Of a stretch of 64,000 nucleotides of DNA, positions 25,299 to 32,750 are shown one piece after another (positions within the stretch are counted from its first letter, which is position 1; the number at the start of each line of letters is the position of its first letter). Origin of the DNA: Saccharothrix deserti (lineage in GTDB: Bacteria > Actinomycetota > Actinomycetes > Mycobacteriales > Pseudonocardiaceae); contig NZ_VKAB01000031.1 in NCBI RefSeq assembly GCF_009769385.1, positions 62,001 through 126,000 on the forward strand, given 5' to 3'. The notes under the pieces are model-generated. The model made no database searches. It was not told the origin of the DNA and saw only the letters and a list, made by a program, of their open reading frames with translations. The position numbers were made by a program, and so were the translations under genes.

Positions 25299-26242
25299 CC
25301 CCGCACCTCCTCGCGCAGCAACGACGACACCACGCGCAACGCGAACGTGGCGATGACGATCGACCCGACCACCACGACCACACCGGCGGCGGACGCCTGG
25401 CCGTAGTCGTGCGCCTGGTAGAACGTCTGGTAGATCGTGTACGGCAGGTTCGCCGTGCCCAGACCGCCGGACGTGATGGTGAAGACGGCGTCGAAGTTCT
25501 GCACGATGTAGATCGACCCGAGCAGCGCGCCCAACTCCAGGTACTGCCGCAGGTGCGGCAGCGTCAGGTAGCGGAACACCTGCCACGGCGTGGCGCCGTC
25601 GATGCGCGCGGCCTCGACCGCGTCCTGCGGGCGGCTCTGCAGGCCCGCCAACAGGATCAGCATCATGAACGGCGTCCACTGCCACACCAGCGACGCCTCG
25701 ACCGCGAGCAACGGCATCCCGCTGATCCACTCCGGCTGCGGCGCGTCGGCGCCGAACAGCCACGTCAGCACACCGTTGAGCAGGCCGTACTCCGGGTTGT
25801 AGAGCGCGTGCTTCCACAGCAGCGCGGCGGCGACCGGCACCACCAGGAACGGTGCGATGAGCATCGTGCGCACCAGGCCGCGCCCGGCGAACTTGCGGTC
25901 CAGCAGCAGGGCCAACCCCAGCCCGAGGACGAGGCTGACCAGCACCACGGTCGCGGTCAGCACGGCCGTGACCCCGATGGCCGACCGCAGGTCCGGGTCG
26001 GTGAACACGGCGGTGTAGTTGTCGATGCCCGCGAAGCCGCGGTTCGTCGGATCGAGGGAATTCCACCGCATCAGCGAGATCACCAGCGTGGCCACGAACG
26101 GCAGCTGGGTAACCACGATCGTGAAGACCAGGGCGGGCAGGAGCGGGGCGCGCCGTACCCAGCGCGCCGCCGCCTTCACCTGCCCCGTCCGCGCCGGGGG
26201 CCTGGGCTCGGCCCGCGCCACGGCCTCCCGCACGGCGGTCAC
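25295..26242 (-). CDS. Sugar/polyol ABC transporter permease (MalF type)
   Basis: A 315-residue membrane protein with a cytosolic Arg/Pro-rich N-terminus and six predicted helices. The EAA loop reads E-A-A-R-I-D-G-A-T-P-W-Q-V. GTG 26242 is chosen for the GGGAGGA ribosome site 4-5 bases upstream. It follows the binding-protein gene by 31 bp and overlaps the next permease gene by 4 bp. It resembles the mannitol/sorbitol (SmoF-like) transporter branch, which agrees with the adjacent polyol dehydrogenase; the substrate remains an inference. Confidence 0.87.
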   Translation of the reverse strand: MTAVREAVARAEPRPPARTGQVKAAARWVRRAPLLPALVFTIVVTQLPFVATLVISLMRWNSLDPTNRGFAGIDNYTAVFTDPDLRSAIGVTAVLTATVVLVSLVLGLGLALLLDRKFAGRGLVRTMLIAPFLVVPVAAALLWKHALYNPEYGLLNGVLTWLFGADAPQPEWISGMPLLAVEASLVWQWTPFMMLILLAGLQSRPQDAVEAARIDGATPWQVFRYLTLPHLRQYLELGALLGSIYIVQNFDAVFTITSGGLGTANLPYTIYQTFYQAHDYGQASAAGVVVVVGSIVIATFALRVVSSLLREEVRG

Positions 26243-26273
26243 CGGGTCCTCCCGATGGGGGTGGGGTTGCTCA

Positions 26274-27617
26274 TCAGTTCCCCCGGTACTTCTTCGCGAC
26301 GGTTTCGGCCAACGCCTGGCTCTCGTCCAGCGCGGCGTCCACTGTGGTCGAACCGGCGATGGCGGCGCTGATCTTCTGCGACACCTGCGTGCCCAGGTCG
26401 GTGAACTCGGGGATGCCGACGAACTGGATGCCGCTCACCGGCCGTTCCTGCACGCCGGGGTCGGTCGGCTTGGCGCCCGCGATGGCCGCCTCCGCCTGCT
26501 TGGCGAACGAACTGCCCGCCGCCAGGTACTCGGGGCGCTGGTAGGTGGACGAGCGCTTGCCGTCCGGGACCTTGGACCAGCCCAGGTTCTTGCCGACCAG
26601 CTCCTCGTAGCCCTTGCCGGACGCCCAGGACACGAACTTCCACGCGTTGTCGGCCTTCTTGCTGGCCTTCTGGATGCCGAACGCCCAGGTGTAGAGCCAC
26701 GCGGAGCTCTCGGTCTCCACCACGGGAGCCTGGGCGAAGCCGAGCTTGCCCTTCACCGGCGAGTCGTCGGCCTCCAGCAGACCGGCGGCGACCGTGGCGT
26801 CGTACCACATGGCGACCTTGCCCTGGGTCATGTTGTTCAGGCACTCGGCGAACCCGGCCTGCGGCGCGCCCGCCTCACCGTGCGCGCGGACCAGGTCGAC
26901 GTAGAACTTCGTGGCTTCCTTGAACTCCGGCGCGTTGACCTGCGCCTGCCAGTCCTTGGTGAACCACGTGCCGCCGAACGTGTTGACCACGGTGGTCAGC
27001 GGCGCCATCAGCTGGCCCCAGCCGGGCTGGCCGCGCAGGCAGATGCCCTTCATGCCGGGCTGCGCGCCGTCGACCTGGGCGGCGATGTCGGCGACCTGCT
27101 GCCACGTCGGCTTCTCCGGCATGGTGAGGCCCTTGGCGTCCAGCACGTCCTTGCGGTACATGAGGAACGACGACTCGCCGTAGAACGGCTCGGCGTACAC
27201 CTTGCCGTCGGCGGCGGTCAGCGACTGGCGGATCGGTTCCAGGATGTCGTCCTGGTCGAAGCCGGTGTCCTTGGCGAAGTAGTCGTCCAGCGGGGTGAGC
27301 CAGCCGTTCTTCGCGTAGATCGGCGTCTCGTAGTTGCTGATCGTGGCCACGTCGTACTGGCCGGCCTGGCTGGAGAAGTCCTGGCTGATCTTGTCGCGGA
27401 CGTCGTTCTCGGGCAGGACGGTGAAGTTGACCGTGATGCCGGTGTCCTTGGTGAAGTTCTCCGCGGCGAGCTTCTGCAGGTCCTGCATCTGCGGGTTGTT
27501 CACCATGAGGACGTTGATCGAGTTGTCGGATCCGCCGCCACCGCCGCCCGCGCCGGCGCACGCGGTCGTGGCCAGGAGTACCGCGGCGGCCAAGCCGCCA
27601 TACCGGAATGACTTCAT
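26274..27617 (-). CDS. Extracellular sugar/polyol-binding lipoprotein
   Basis: A 447-residue family 1 solute-binding protein. The N-terminus M-K-S-F-R-Y leads into a hydrophobic stretch and the lipobox L-A-T-T-A-C, so Cys20 is the lipid-anchored residue; a Gly-rich flexible linker follows. Typical family features include F-T-K-D-T-G-I-T-V-N near residue 57 and W-Y-D-A-T-V-A-A near 275. It captures the substrate outside the membrane for the two permeases. It is the first transport gene, 92 bp after the DeoR gene and in the same direction. A promoter may lie in that gap, but I see no clear operator there. Confidence 0.88.
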   Translation of the reverse strand: MKSFRYGGLAAAVLLATTACAGAGGGGGGSDNSINVLMVNNPQMQDLQKLAAENFTKDTGITVNFTVLPENDVRDKISQDFSSQAGQYDVATISNYETPIYAKNGWLTPLDDYFAKDTGFDQDDILEPIRQSLTAADGKVYAEPFYGESSFLMYRKDVLDAKGLTMPEKPTWQQVADIAAQVDGAQPGMKGICLRGQPGWGQLMAPLTTVVNTFGGTWFTKDWQAQVNAPEFKEATKFYVDLVRAHGEAGAPQAGFAECLNNMTQGKVAMWYDATVAAGLLEADDSPVKGKLGFAQAPVVETESSAWLYTWAFGIQKASKKADNAWKFVSWASGKGYEELVGKNLGWSKVPDGKRSSTYQRPEYLAAGSSFAKQAEAAIAGAKPTDPGVQERPVSGIQFVGIPEFTDLGTQVSQKISAAIAGSTTVDAALDESQALAETVAKKYRGN

Positions 27618-27709
27618 CGTCCTGCCTTCCTCGGGGCGAGCGGAACCAGACCCCTGGTGCGTCGGGGTCTCGGGCTGGGGATCGGGGTGGTGACTCGGCT
27701 GTGCGGTTT

Positions 27710-28471
27710 TCAGGCCCGGACGACTTTGGGTCCGAGCAGCGAGTAGCGGTGCGCCTCGCCTGCGGGCAGCACGGAGTCGGTGACGACCGCCTCCAGGTCG
27801 GCGACGCCACCGAACCGGTGGAAGCTGGCGACGCCGAACTTCGTGTGCACGCCGACGAAGATCCGCCGGCGGGCCGACGCCAAGGCCTGCGCCTTGACCG
27901 CGCCCACCGCGGGGTCGGGGGTGGTGAGGCCGTGCTCACGGGAGATGCCGTTCGCCCCGATGTAGGCGAGGTCGATCACCATCTCCGACAGCATGCGGGT
28001 GGCCCAGTGGTCCACGGTCGCGAGCGTGCGGCCGCGGACCCGTCCGCCGAGCAGGAGCACGGTCGCGGAAGGGACTTCGGACAGCACCGCGGCGGTGGGC
28101 AGCGACGCGGTGATCACGGTCAACGGCCTGCCGGTCGGCAGGGACTCGGCCACGAGCTGGGGTGTGTAGCCCTCGTCGATGAACACCGTCTCCGCGTCAC
28201 CGAGCCGGTCCGCGGCGGCACGGGCGATCCGCCGCTTCTCCGGCACCATCGACGCGGACCTGAACTTCAGCCCGGTCTCGTACCCGGCGCTCTCCACCGG
28301 GAACGCGCCGCCGTGCGTGCGGCGGACCAGGCCGTGCTCGTCCAGCAGGCGCAGGTCGCGCCGCACGGTCTCCTGCGCGACCTCGAGTTCGGCCGCGATC
28401 TCGGCGACGTCGACGCGGCCGTCCGCCCGTGCGCGGGCCAGGATGCGGCGCTTGCGTTCGTCCGCCCGCAT
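27710..28471 (-). CDS. DeoR/GlpR-family transcriptional regulator
   Basis: A 253-residue regulator. The N-terminal winged helix has the DeoR signature V-A-Q-E-T-V-R-R-D-L-R-L-L-D-E-H-G and R-R-T-H-G-G-A. The C-terminal sugar-phosphate-sensing domain (DeoRC, isomerase-like fold) carries F-I-D-E-G-Y and A-Y-I-G-A-N-G. It probably represses the downstream polyol uptake operon and responds to a phosphorylated intermediate. It is transcribed in the same direction as the operon, and its own promoter region holds two palindromes. Confidence 0.9.
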   Translation of the reverse strand: MRADERKRRILARARADGRVDVAEIAAELEVAQETVRRDLRLLDEHGLVRRTHGGAFPVESAGYETGLKFRSASMVPEKRRIARAAADRLGDAETVFIDEGYTPQLVAESLPTGRPLTVITASLPTAAVLSEVPSATVLLLGGRVRGRTLATVDHWATRMLSEMVIDLAYIGANGISREHGLTTPDPAVGAVKAQALASARRRIFVGVHTKFGVASFHRFGGVADLEAVVTDSVLPAGEAHRYSLLGPKVVRA

Positions 28472-28523
28472 CTATCGCCTCCTGCCCGCTCGGACCGTCG
28501 CTGCCCGTTCGGGCCGCGCATAA

Positions 28524-28561
28524 GGTGTAACACCGGGGAAACAGTGTGGCTAGCGCCACAC
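28524..28561. promoter_or_regulatory. Palindromic operator candidates upstream of deoR
   Basis: GGTGTAACACC (28524-28534) is a perfect odd palindrome. GTGTGGC-TAGC-GCCACAC (28544-28561) is a 7-bp-arm inverted repeat 10 bp further out. Both lie 50-90 bp upstream of the DeoR start. They are plausible autoregulatory sites, but no consensus for this regulator is known to me. Confidence 0.45.
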
Positions 28562-28676
28562 CCAGGTGAACGATGCCCGGGTTTCGCCCGTTTCGCCTGA
28601 CCGAACGCACACCAACGGCCCGGATCCGTGCCCGAATCGACATGACCGGGTGCCCGTTCCCACTCGTATGGACAAA

Positions 28677-28719
28677 ACGAGCAGGCCCCCGAGTTCACGC
28701 GACTCGGGGGCCTGCTCGT
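28677..28719 (-). terminator. Intrinsic terminator of the OYE gene
   Basis: A perfect 18-bp stem (28677-28694 with 28702-28719) has a 7-base loop. In the minus direction it is followed at once by TTTTG, a genuine T-tract. It begins 30 bp after the stop codon of the alkene reductase gene and insulates the deoR promoter. It is the most convincing intrinsic terminator in the window. Confidence 0.9.
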
Positions 28720-28749
28720 GCGACTCGCGCCCGGATCGGGCACCGGGGG

Positions 28750-29823
28750 TCAGGCCGAGGCGGTGGCCAGGGCCGGGTAGTCGATGTAGCCCTTCTCGGT
28801 GCCGCCGAAGAAGGTCGACGGGTCCGGGGTGTTGAAGGGGGCGCCGGTGGCCAGGCGGGCGGGCAGGTCCGGGTTGGCCAGGAACAGGGCGCCGAAGCTC
28901 AACGCGTCCGCGGTGCCGTCGTCGAGCAGTTCCAGGTGGTCCGGGCCGGTGACGCCGTCGGGCGTGAACGGGTTGAGGATCAGGGTGCCGGAGAAGCGCT
29001 CGCGCAGCTTCAGCGTCAACGCCCGCGCGTCCGCCTCGGCGATGTGCAGGTAGGCCAGGCCGATCGGGTTGATGGCGTCGACCAACGCCGGGTAGAGCTC
29101 GTGGTGGGATTCCTCGGCGATGTCGTTGTACTGGTTGGCCGGGGAGATCCGCAGGCCGACGCGGTGCGCGCCGATCGCCTCGGACACCGCGCGGACGACC
29201 TCGACCACGAACCGGGTGCGGTTCTCGACCGAGCCGCCCCACTCGTCGTCACGCAGGTTGGTGTTGTCGGCCAGGAACTGGTGCAGCAGGTAGCCGTTGG
29301 CCCCGTGCAGCTCGATCCCGTCGAACCCGGCCTCGACCGCGTTGCGCGCGGCGGCGGCGAAGTCGGCGATGGTGGCCTCGATGTCCGCGTGGCTCAGCTC
29401 GAACGGCGTGACGAGGTCGAGCATCTCGGAGCCGGTGAACACCTTGCCCTCCGCGCGCACCGCGGACGCGCTCACCGGGTGCAGGTCACCGGGCAGCAGG
29501 CTCGGGTGGCCGATCCGGCCGGCGTGCATGAGCTGCGCGAAGATCCGCCCGCCCGCCGCGTGCACCGCGTCCGTGACACCGCGCCAGGCCTCGATCTGCT
29601 CCTCGGTGTGCAGACCGGGCGTGTGCGTGTACCCCTGGCCGACCGCGGACGGCTGGATGCCCTCGGTGATGATCAGCCCGGCACTGGCGCGCTGGGCGTA
29701 GTACTCGGCCATGACCGGCGTCGGCACGGTGTCGTAGGCCCGGCTCCGGGTCATCGGCGACATGACGATCCGGTTCGGCAACTTGGTGCCGGCCAGGTCC
29801 AACGGCTGGAACGCGGTGCTCAT
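28750..29823 (-). CDS. Old Yellow Enzyme family alkene reductase
   Basis: A 357-residue FMN-dependent TIM-barrel enzyme of the NemA/OYE class. It shows N-R-I-V-M-S-P-M-T-R-S-R near the N-terminus, Q-L-M-H-A-G-R, the substrate-binding H-G-A-N-G-Y-L-L-H-Q-F-L and D-E-W-G-G-S-V-E-N-R. The usual pair for activating the carbonyl is His-Asn in H-G-A-N. It reduces activated C=C bonds or nitro compounds with NAD(P)H, often as part of electrophile stress defence. It is divergent from a MarR gene, the usual arrangement for a repressor-controlled reductase. Confidence 0.93.
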   Translation of the reverse strand: MSTAFQPLDLAGTKLPNRIVMSPMTRSRAYDTVPTPVMAEYYAQRASAGLIITEGIQPSAVGQGYTHTPGLHTEEQIEAWRGVTDAVHAAGGRIFAQLMHAGRIGHPSLLPGDLHPVSASAVRAEGKVFTGSEMLDLVTPFELSHADIEATIADFAAAARNAVEAGFDGIELHGANGYLLHQFLADNTNLRDDEWGGSVENRTRFVVEVVRAVSEAIGAHRVGLRISPANQYNDIAEESHHELYPALVDAINPIGLAYLHIAEADARALTLKLRERFSGTLILNPFTPDGVTGPDHLELLDDGTADALSFGALFLANPDLPARLATGAPFNTPDPSTFFGGTEKGYIDYPALATASA

Positions 29824-29843
29824 CGCTGTTTCCTCCAGGGTGT

Positions 29844-29864
29844 GCTGTTACCTGTCCGAACAGC
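29844..29864. promoter_or_regulatory. MarR-type operator candidate
   Basis: GCTGTT-N9-AACAGC is a perfect 6-bp-arm inverted repeat in the 113 bp between the divergent reductase and MarR genes, 20 bp from the reductase start. Its position would let the MarR protein block the reductase promoter. A TAGAAT -10 box at 29925-29930 lies 6 bp before the MarR ATG, so that mRNA is probably leaderless. Confidence 0.5.
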
Positions 29865-29936
29865 TATCCCCCGAAGTCTATTCCGAAATCCACTGTTGTG
29901 ACGGCACTCACGATCCAGCGCGACTAGAATCGAAGC

Positions 29937-30452
29937 ATGGCCCCGACCGGAGAAACGCGCACGTCACTGCCCATTCCCCAGGTCGCCGAGAACGGCAGGG
30001 TCAGCCATGCCATCTTCCGCGTCGCCCGATTGCACCGCATGCTCGCCGGTCAGCTGCTCAGGCAGGCAGGTCTGCACCCGGGCCAGGAGCAGGTGATGAT
30101 GCACCTCTGGGACTGCGGCCCGCAGCGGCAGGCCGCGCTGTGCGGCGTGCTGGACTCGGACTCCCCGACCATGACCAGGACCGTGCAGCGCCTGGAACGC
30201 GCGGGCTTCGTGCGCCGCTCCCCCGACCCGACCGACGGCCGCGCGACGATCATCGAGGCGACCGCCGCCAGCCAGGCCCTGCGCCGCGAGGTCGAACGCG
30301 TCTGGCGGGAGCTGGAGGAGGCCACGCTCGGGGACATGGACGACGACCAGCAGGCCGAGACCCTGCGGGTGCTCAGCCTGGTGGAGTGCAACCTGGCGAC
30401 CCGGACGCACCGGCCCGTACCCGGTCAGGACGGGTCTGCCGGGCCTGCCTGA
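29937..30452 (+). CDS. MarR-family transcriptional regulator
   Basis: A 171-residue winged-helix regulator with the order expected for MarR proteins: dimerisation helix H-A-I-F-R-V-A-R-L-H-R, recognition segment D-S-P-T-M-T-R-T-V-Q-R-L-E-R-A-G-F-V and wing D-P-T-D-G-R-A. It begins at ATG 29937 close behind a -10 box and probably controls the divergent alkene reductase. The last 80 bp overlap the 3' end of the converging crotonase-like gene, so the C-terminal Arg/Pro/Gly tail may be variable sequence. Confidence 0.9.
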   Translation: MAPTGETRTSLPIPQVAENGRVSHAIFRVARLHRMLAGQLLRQAGLHPGQEQVMMHLWDCGPQRQAALCGVLDSDSPTMTRTVQRLERAGFVRRSPDPTDGRATIIEATAASQALRREVERVWRELEEATLGDMDDDQQAETLRVLSLVECNLATRTHRPVPGQDGSAGPA

Positions 30453-30945
30453 TCCAGGCTGACCCGCACTCGTCCGCAAGCTCGACCGCGACGCGCAACA
30501 CGGCGGACGACGGCACGACCCGGTCCACCAGCCCGGTGCGCAACGCCTCGTCGGCGGTCACCCGGCGTGCCACCACCACCTGACCGCCGGTCACCCGGAC
30601 GAAGCCGCCGTCGGAGGCCAGCACCCGCAGGTCGCACACGCTCACCAGCTCCGCCGCCTCACCGCACACACTGCCGCCGATCGCCGCGACCACCGGCACG
30701 GGCAGGTTCGCCAACGCGTCCCGCACACCGCGCAACGACGCCGATAACGCCTCGCGCTGCGCCGCCGAACTCCGGACCAGCCGCTTGATGTCGGTCACGC
30801 ACAGCCCGCGTCCGACGAGGAGCACGACGGCACGGGCGTCGACCACCGCGGGCAGCAGCGTGCGCAGGTCGTGCGGGACGGTGTCCGAGGGCTCGTCGAC
30901 CCGGATGACCGCGATCCCGCCGGTGACATCGAGTGAGACGGCCAT
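30373..30945 (-). CDS. Short enoyl-CoA hydratase/isomerase-like (crotonase fold) protein
   Basis: A 190-residue protein from ATG 30945, well below the usual 250-280 of crotonases. It keeps the N-terminal strand (I-A-V-I-R-V-D-E-P) and L-P-V-P-V-V-A-A-I-G-G-S-V-C-G-E-A-A-E-L near residues 90-110, the oxyanion-hole region. Late helices are shortened, and no clear catalytic Glu pair is visible. It also overlaps the MarR gene by 80 bp tail to tail. It may be a degenerate or truncated paralogue. Codon use is normal, so I keep it as a gene with moderate confidence. Confidence 0.6.
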   Translation of the reverse strand: MAVSLDVTGGIAVIRVDEPSDTVPHDLRTLLPAVVDARAVVLLVGRGLCVTDIKRLVRSSAAQREALSASLRGVRDALANLPVPVVAAIGGSVCGEAAELVSVCDLRVLASDGGFVRVTGGQVVVARRVTADEALRTGLVDRVVPSSAVLRVAVELADECGSAWIRQARQTRPDRVRAGASGSPGCTPPG

Positions 30946-31026
30946 GAGGCGGCAATCGTGGCCGAGGTTTCCCCCGGTTGTCATGTTCTGCCCCACTATC
31001 GAGTGATCGCGGGGTACAAATCCCCT

Positions 31027-31587
31027 GTGAAGCGGTGGGTGGTGGCGGCGGTGGCGCTGGTCGGGCTGACCGGGCTGACCGGCTGCGCGGTTCCGGTCGC
31101 GGGCAAGCCGACGCCTGGCCCGACGTCGTCGGCCGCCGGGGCGAAGCCCGAGGTCGTGCGCTGGATGAACAACTTCTGCGGGGTGGCCCAGTACATGGTC
31201 GCCTCGGGCGGGGTGACGTTCGACCAGAACCAGACCGATCCGGCGGCGGCGAAGAAGTCCATCAGCGACAACCTCGGCCGCGTGGTCGACGTGCTCGACG
31301 TCGTCCTGCACGACCTGGACGAGCTGACGCCCGCGCCGACCCCCGCCGCCGACACCGCGGTCGAGATCATCAGCGAGCCGCTGACCAGGGCGCGGGACAA
31401 GTTCGTCTCGGCCAAGTCGACCGTGGACGGCGCGCCGGAGCTGACCGCCGACGTGTTCTCCACCGTCATCCAGGACATGACCGAAGCCGTCACCGTGATG
31501 AACGAGGCCGTGGAGAAGATGGGCGTCGTGTCGCTGCCCGACGAATTCCGTGACGCCGCCGCACAAGCCGAAAACTGCGAGAGCTAG
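31027..31587 (+). CDS. Secreted lipoprotein of unknown function
   Basis: A 186-residue protein with signal peptide M-K-R-W-V-V-A-A-V and lipobox L-T-G-C, giving a lipid-anchored Cys near residue 20. The mature part is helical with a Pro/Thr linker and two further Cys (F-C-G near 51 and E-N-C at the end) that may form a disulfide. GTG 31027 is chosen because the signal peptide follows at once; TACAAAT sits 7 bases before it and could be the -10 of a leaderless transcript. No family is recognised. Confidence 0.75.
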   Translation: MKRWVVAAVALVGLTGLTGCAVPVAGKPTPGPTSSAAGAKPEVVRWMNNFCGVAQYMVASGGVTFDQNQTDPAAAKKSISDNLGRVVDVLDVVLHDLDELTPAPTPAADTAVEIISEPLTRARDKFVSAKSTVDGAPELTADVFSTVIQDMTEAVTVMNEAVEKMGVVSLPDEFRDAAAQAENCES

Positions 31588-31613
31588 CCGCCGTCTGCGG
31601 AGCAGCGGCCATG

Positions 31614-32531
31614 TCACAGCCAGCCTCGCCGCACGGCCTGCACGCCGGCCTGGAACCTGGTCTGCGCGCCGGACCGGTCCATCAGCTGACGCACCCGCCG
31701 CTGCACGGTGCGCGGACCCAGACGGAGCTGCCGGGCGATGCTCTCGTCGGTCAACCCCGCCGCGAGCAGCGCCACCAGCTGGGTGTCCACCTCGCCGCCG
31801 GAACCGCGCGGGCTGAACGGGATCGCGTTGTCCCAGTACAGGTCGAACATCGACACCAGCACGTCCAGCAGCGGTGACGGCCGGATCAGCAGCACCTGGT
31901 CGACCACGCCGCGCACGGCCACCGGCAGCACGGCCACCCGCGCGTCCACCACGGCCAGCTTGAACGGCAGCGTCGGCGTCACCCTGGCCCGTTCCCCGAA
32001 CGCGACCAGTTCCGCGATCTCGGCCAGCCGACCGGGCAGCTCCACGCTCGACCGGTCGTAGATCACGCGCCACTGCACGTGCCGCCGCCGGGTGTCGACC
32101 TCCATCGCGGTGTGCTCCTCCACCGGCGTGATGTACGGCGGCTGGTCGAGCACGCACACCTCGGTCCGCGCGCCCGCCAGCAGCGCCTGCCACACGTCCC
32201 GCACCTGCCCGGCGCCGTTGACCAGCTCGACCATCGACGTGTCGTGGTGCTGCTCGGCGCGGTTGCGCAGGTAGACCTCCATCAACGACGCCGCACCGGC
32301 CCGCGCCCGCCGGTGCCCGTCCTCGCGGGCGGCGATCAGCATCTCCACCGCCAGATCCGGCGGCACGGCCTGCCACACGTCGTCGGCGAGGCGCTGCACC
32401 ACACCCAGGCGCACCAACTCCTCGAGCACCTCGGGCGGCGCCCCGGCCTCCTCCGCCGTGCACGAGCCCGTGCGGACCAACCTCTCGTACACACGCGCCT
32501 GCTCGGCGGAGACACCCAGGTGTTCGAACAC
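31614..32531 (-). CDS. TrmB-like/LuxR-type transcriptional regulator
   Basis: A 305-residue protein from GTG 32531; a longer frame reaches 32588. The N-terminus (V-F-E-H-L-G-V-S-A-E-Q-A-R-V-Y-E-R-L-V) is the TrmB-type winged helix. The middle resembles a phospholipase-D-like sensor fold seen in this regulator group (Y-D-R-S-S-V-E near 165). The C-terminus is a LuxR/GerE helix-turn-helix: L-T-D-E-S-I-A-R-Q-L-R-L-G-P-R-T-V-Q-R-R-V. It is divergent from the secreted protease gene with 219 bp between, so it may control it. The ligand is unknown. Confidence 0.82.
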   Translation of the reverse strand: MFEHLGVSAEQARVYERLVRTGSCTAEEAGAPPEVLEELVRLGVVQRLADDVWQAVPPDLAVEMLIAAREDGHRRARAGAASLMEVYLRNRAEQHHDTSMVELVNGAGQVRDVWQALLAGARTEVCVLDQPPYITPVEEHTAMEVDTRRRHVQWRVIYDRSSVELPGRLAEIAELVAFGERARVTPTLPFKLAVVDARVAVLPVAVRGVVDQVLLIRPSPLLDVLVSMFDLYWDNAIPFSPRGSGGEVDTQLVALLAAGLTDESIARQLRLGPRTVQRRVRQLMDRSGAQTRFQAGVQAVRRGWL

Positions 32532-32750
32532 GCCCGCATTCTCCCCGATGCTCCGGACATCCCAACCGCCGTGAGCCGTCCGGCCCAACGCGGTGACGGG
32601 AACACGTCAGTGACGCGAAACTGCCGCGTTCCGCCTCTGGGCCGGCGCCCGACCTCGTGCCTACCTTGCACGCACTTCGCCGCCGTTCTCAGATCCCTGA
32701 CTCCCTCGACGGCAGGCGAAGTCCCTGTAGTCGGAAGGAACAAAACCCCC

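Noticed and set aside
26241..26273. Mini-frame M-S-N-P-T-P-I-G-R-T-R between the binding protein and the first permease
   Set aside because: It merely overlaps the ribosome site of the permease gene; no sign of a regulatory leader peptide or attenuator.
32079..32750. N-terminal extension of the subtilisin frame by more than 200 codons
   Set aside because: The extension is opposite the regulator gene, is Arg/His/Pro-rich, and a good ribosome site plus signal peptide mark GTG 32751.
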